Below are positions 61,805-64,000 of a DNA stretch of 64,000 nucleotides, piece after piece. The notes beneath the pieces were generated by a model. It was not told the origin of the DNA. It worked only from the letters and a program-made list of their open reading frames with translations, and made no database searches. The stretch lies in the NCBI GenBank assembly GCA_038087015.1, contig JASBNA010000037.1, forward strand, positions 372,001 through 436,000, read 5' to 3'. The position numbers were made by a program, and so were the translations under genes. The stretch is from Cerrena zonata (lineage: Eukaryota > Basidiomycota > Agaricomycetes > Polyporales > Cerrenaceae). Numbering within the stretch: position 1 is the stretch's first letter; the number at the start of each line of letters is the position of its first letter.

Positions 61805-62753
61805 TTTTGAAGCGTAGAAGATAGGAAAACCTGAGGTCGTGAAGGTCCTTTGGTAGAGGCGAGTCAACGGCCGAAACTTGCGAAATCCAAAATCGACGAT
61901 CATATCGATCACACAGTGATCGAGCTTCAAGAGCTAAGTATAGCAGATTAGTGTAGAGGTTTTTTTCTGAAAATTGAGATCTATCATACCAGGCACAAAG
62001 CAGAATCAAGACACCCCGAATAAACACCCTAATTGACTCCACCGTATGTCAGACTTCTTGTACCAACTCGACATCTCATCCTAGCCTTATTTTTCTGGTA
62101 AGGACTTCCAAGTGTTGTCGTCCGCGATTCGGCAGAGCTCATGAGGAGGAGCCTTACATAAATTTAAACATCGAACTAGCCTGAGATACCTTTGCAAAGC
62201 CCCACTGAAGAGTATGACAACGATAGAAATTTATGTAAAAGTGCCAAAATGGGTCGCGCAGTATTATTGTTGATATTACATAATAAGTAGGTAGCTAATC
62301 AGACGCTCTACTCACATTGAGTGCGTACCGCACCTGCCACACAACCTTGCATTCTGACTATGTAGGTGTCGACTTCAACAACTTGAACTTTTGAAGGAGG
62401 TATCCCCAATTTTAGAGCGTACCCGAGGACGGTAAGCTTCACCTTTCTACCACGTTTGACGTGACTTACAACTATGACCCTTCCGTTAAATCCATTCAGG
62501 GCTTCTTTTACACGTCTTTAACGATTCGAGGGATTGATTTTCAGTAAATCAAACCGACAGGAACATATCTAATCACTTTAATTCCGCTCCCTGGATTTGT
62601 ATCCGGATAATAGTAAAAGGTGCGTTTCTTCGACATTACGTTCCAAACACAGATGGTTTGATCGCGCATTCGAGTGTATACTCTTGGTGTCTCAATTTCA
62701 CATTTATTGCCCAAACAGTGTTTCTCTGTGACTGACTCCGCAATTTCTAGATA
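61805..62753. other. Intergenic, nothing recognised
   Basis: Divergent promoter region between homoserine dehydrogenase and the last F-box gene. No conserved element or RNA gene was found. Confidence 0.4.
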
Positions 62754-64000
62754 ATGCAGACATTAGTCCAACGTTTGCCTCAGGACGCCCTGACTCGCAT
62801 ATTCGCCTTGGTGGAACCAACCTTCCGGGATTTCGGCCTCACTACTTATGATTTTGATTACAACAAACACTTTGCTTGGGCCTATACACTCTCTCTAGTT
62901 TGTAGAAGGTGGAGGGCTACACTTATCCAATCCCCACAGTTCTGGACAACGATCATCTGGCGTCCATTTCGGAAGCCGTACGTTAGAGCTGCTCTAGAAA
63001 GGTCTGGCACACTTCCAATCATGATTTATGCACTGGCCGGGATGGGACAAGAAGGTACCTACGAATGGGATGAAGATAGCGACTCTGACGACGATTCTGA
63101 GGACGAGGAGGAGAGTTCATCAAATGAGGATATTATTAGCGTGAAATGTCCTTATTTGAATTACAACTACCTACCCGAAGACTCTAGTGTGCGGAGCGAC
63201 TACTACGATCCGGATGATTTCGTCGAAGATGTCGTCAAACACCTTCATCGAATTAGAGCATTCCACCTCACGATTCCTGGCTTCCGGGGCAAGGTGTTGG
63301 CTCAGCATTTACTAGAGAAACCAGCTCCTATATTGGAAACATTGACTCTAGGCACTTCCGTTCCCCATTTATGCGCGCGGCGATACAGGATCATTCCGCG
63401 TTTGTTCAATGGTCAAACTCCTTCATTACGACACCTCACATTAAAGCATCAGCGTGGATGGCCCATCCTCTTCGCCCGGGATCTAACACATCTTTCTTTG
63501 ATTTATGTGGACTTGAACGACATGGATATCTACACTACATTCCTTGACACTCTCTACATTGCCACGAAGCTGGAAGTTCTCACTGTGACCATAGCAGGTG
63601 GTATCATGTCTGAGTTCTGGAGGACATCCCCGGATCGTGCACCAGTGCCACTGGGCAAACTTCGAACCCTTGCCATTGACATGAGCACTCCGGCATCCGC
63701 TTCAAGGTTTCTTTCCCACCTCACGCTCCCATCTACCACATGTATCATAGTTGCCAGTAACTGCAGATACGATGACAATCTGGACGGGCTCATACTAAGT
63801 GACCAGATGCATCTTTCTGGTTTGGCAGATTATTTAGAAATCGTGCTCTTTTGGGAAATGGGCGACTCTGTGAGCTTATTGATCAAGAGCTGTTCCACTA
63901 TGCTTCCTCTTCTCGCAGGAATAGTCGTTCGAACCGATGACCTTTCGACGTATTTACGCAATGTAGGCTTGGTTTTCGATCTTGGAAACGTCCGCCGCCT
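62754..64000 (+). CDS. F-box family F protein, cut by window end
   Basis: Fourth member of the family seen at 46708. The ATG at 62754 starts MQTLVQRLPQDALTRIFALVEP, followed by TLSLVCRRWRATLIQSPQFWTTIIW, ALERSGTLPIMIYALAGMG, an acidic loop (DEDSDSDDDSEDEEESSS), YYDPDDFVEDVVKHLHRIRAFHLTIPGF and LRR-like segments up to VFDLGNVRR at the edge. The frame is open for all 415 codons visible, so the copy appears intact; about 200 C-terminal residues lie outside the window. It sits about 12 kb from the other three copies with unrelated genes in between. Confidence 0.8.
   Translation, partial: MQTLVQRLPQDALTRIFALVEPTFRDFGLTTYDFDYNKHFAWAYTLSLVCRRWRATLIQSPQFWTTIIWRPFRKPYVRAALERSGTLPIMIYALAGMGQEGTYEWDEDSDSDDDSEDEEESSSNEDIISVKCPYLNYNYLPEDSSVRSDYYDPDDFVEDVVKHLHRIRAFHLTIPGFRGKVLAQHLLEKPAPILETLTLGTSVPHLCARRYRIIPRLFNGQTPSLRHLTLKHQRGWPILFARDLTHLSLIYVDLNDMDIYTTFLDTLYIATKLEVLTVTIAGGIMSEFWRTSPDRAPVPLGKLRTLAIDMSTPASASRFLSHLTLPSTTCIIVASNCRYDDNLDGLILSDQMHLSGLADYLEIVLFWEMGDSVSLLIKSCSTMLPLLAGIVVRTDDLSTYLRNVGLVFDLGNVRR

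Noticed and set aside
1..64000. CRISPR arrays, tRNA or rRNA genes, bacterial-style operons
   Set aside because: No regularly spaced repeats, no convincing cloverleaf with internal promoter boxes and no rRNA-like sequence were seen; the gene structure is eukaryotic throughout.

Overview
This looks like nuclear DNA of a mushroom-forming basidiomycete (Agaricomycetes). Genes are broken by many short GT-AG introns of roughly 45-60 nt, F-box-type proteins are abundant and locally duplicated, and there are fungal-type GH51 and GH47 enzymes, a fungal homoserine dehydrogenase, a mitochondrial 2-oxoglutarate dehydrogenase E2 and a Ty3/Gypsy chromovirus. I name no species.

Left arm (1-20,400). A secreted GH51 alpha-L-arabinofuranosidase (1903-4871) is followed by an alternating array of a small hypothetical family (175 and 178 aa, + strand) and APH-fold kinase-like genes (- strand); one kinase copy is only a C-terminal remnant, so this is a decayed segmental duplication. 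Next is the E2 subunit of 2-oxoglutarate dehydrogenase (10574-12405). A second array (13,059-18,465) repeats a multi-exon hypothetical gene facing a small secreted protein gene, in progressively more decayed copies, and ends with an F-box gene (18905-20404).

Central region (20,740-43,133). A large minus-strand gene with a transposase-like character (5' end at 41541, 3' end at 20740), divergent from a partner gene (41722-43133), has been split by nested mobile elements. An outer chromovirus of 15.6 kb (24151-39772, 343-bp LTRs differing at one base, TSD GTAAA) sits in its coding sequence. A second 7.4-kb Gypsy-type element (24691-32067, 163-bp LTRs that I read as identical) lies inside the outer one, and two copies of a ~715-bp CACTG-ended palindromic MITE lie one in the split gene (22352-23065) and one in the outer pol (35036-35751). 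Removing each element plus one target copy restores the reading frame across every junction. The outer element carries a transmembrane pre-gag ORF, a post-pol ORF, a Tf1-like self-priming signature and a GGGTTTT frameshift site. The inner one carries a GGGAAAC site followed by a well-placed stem-loop, and its own post-pol ORF.

Right arm (43,134-64,000). A hypothetical gene, an alpha/beta hydrolase, four members of one F-box family (two intact, two broken), another F-box gene, a GH47 alpha-1,2-mannosidase, a multi-pass membrane protein, a further F-box gene and homoserine dehydrogenase. The genes are ordinary monocistronic eukaryotic units. The main themes are local duplication with decay, and a stack of young transposons concentrated in one transposon-like gene. 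All gene models were read by eye from splice motifs and paralogue comparison. Where exon lengths were summed they are divisible by three, but no alignment or database search was run.
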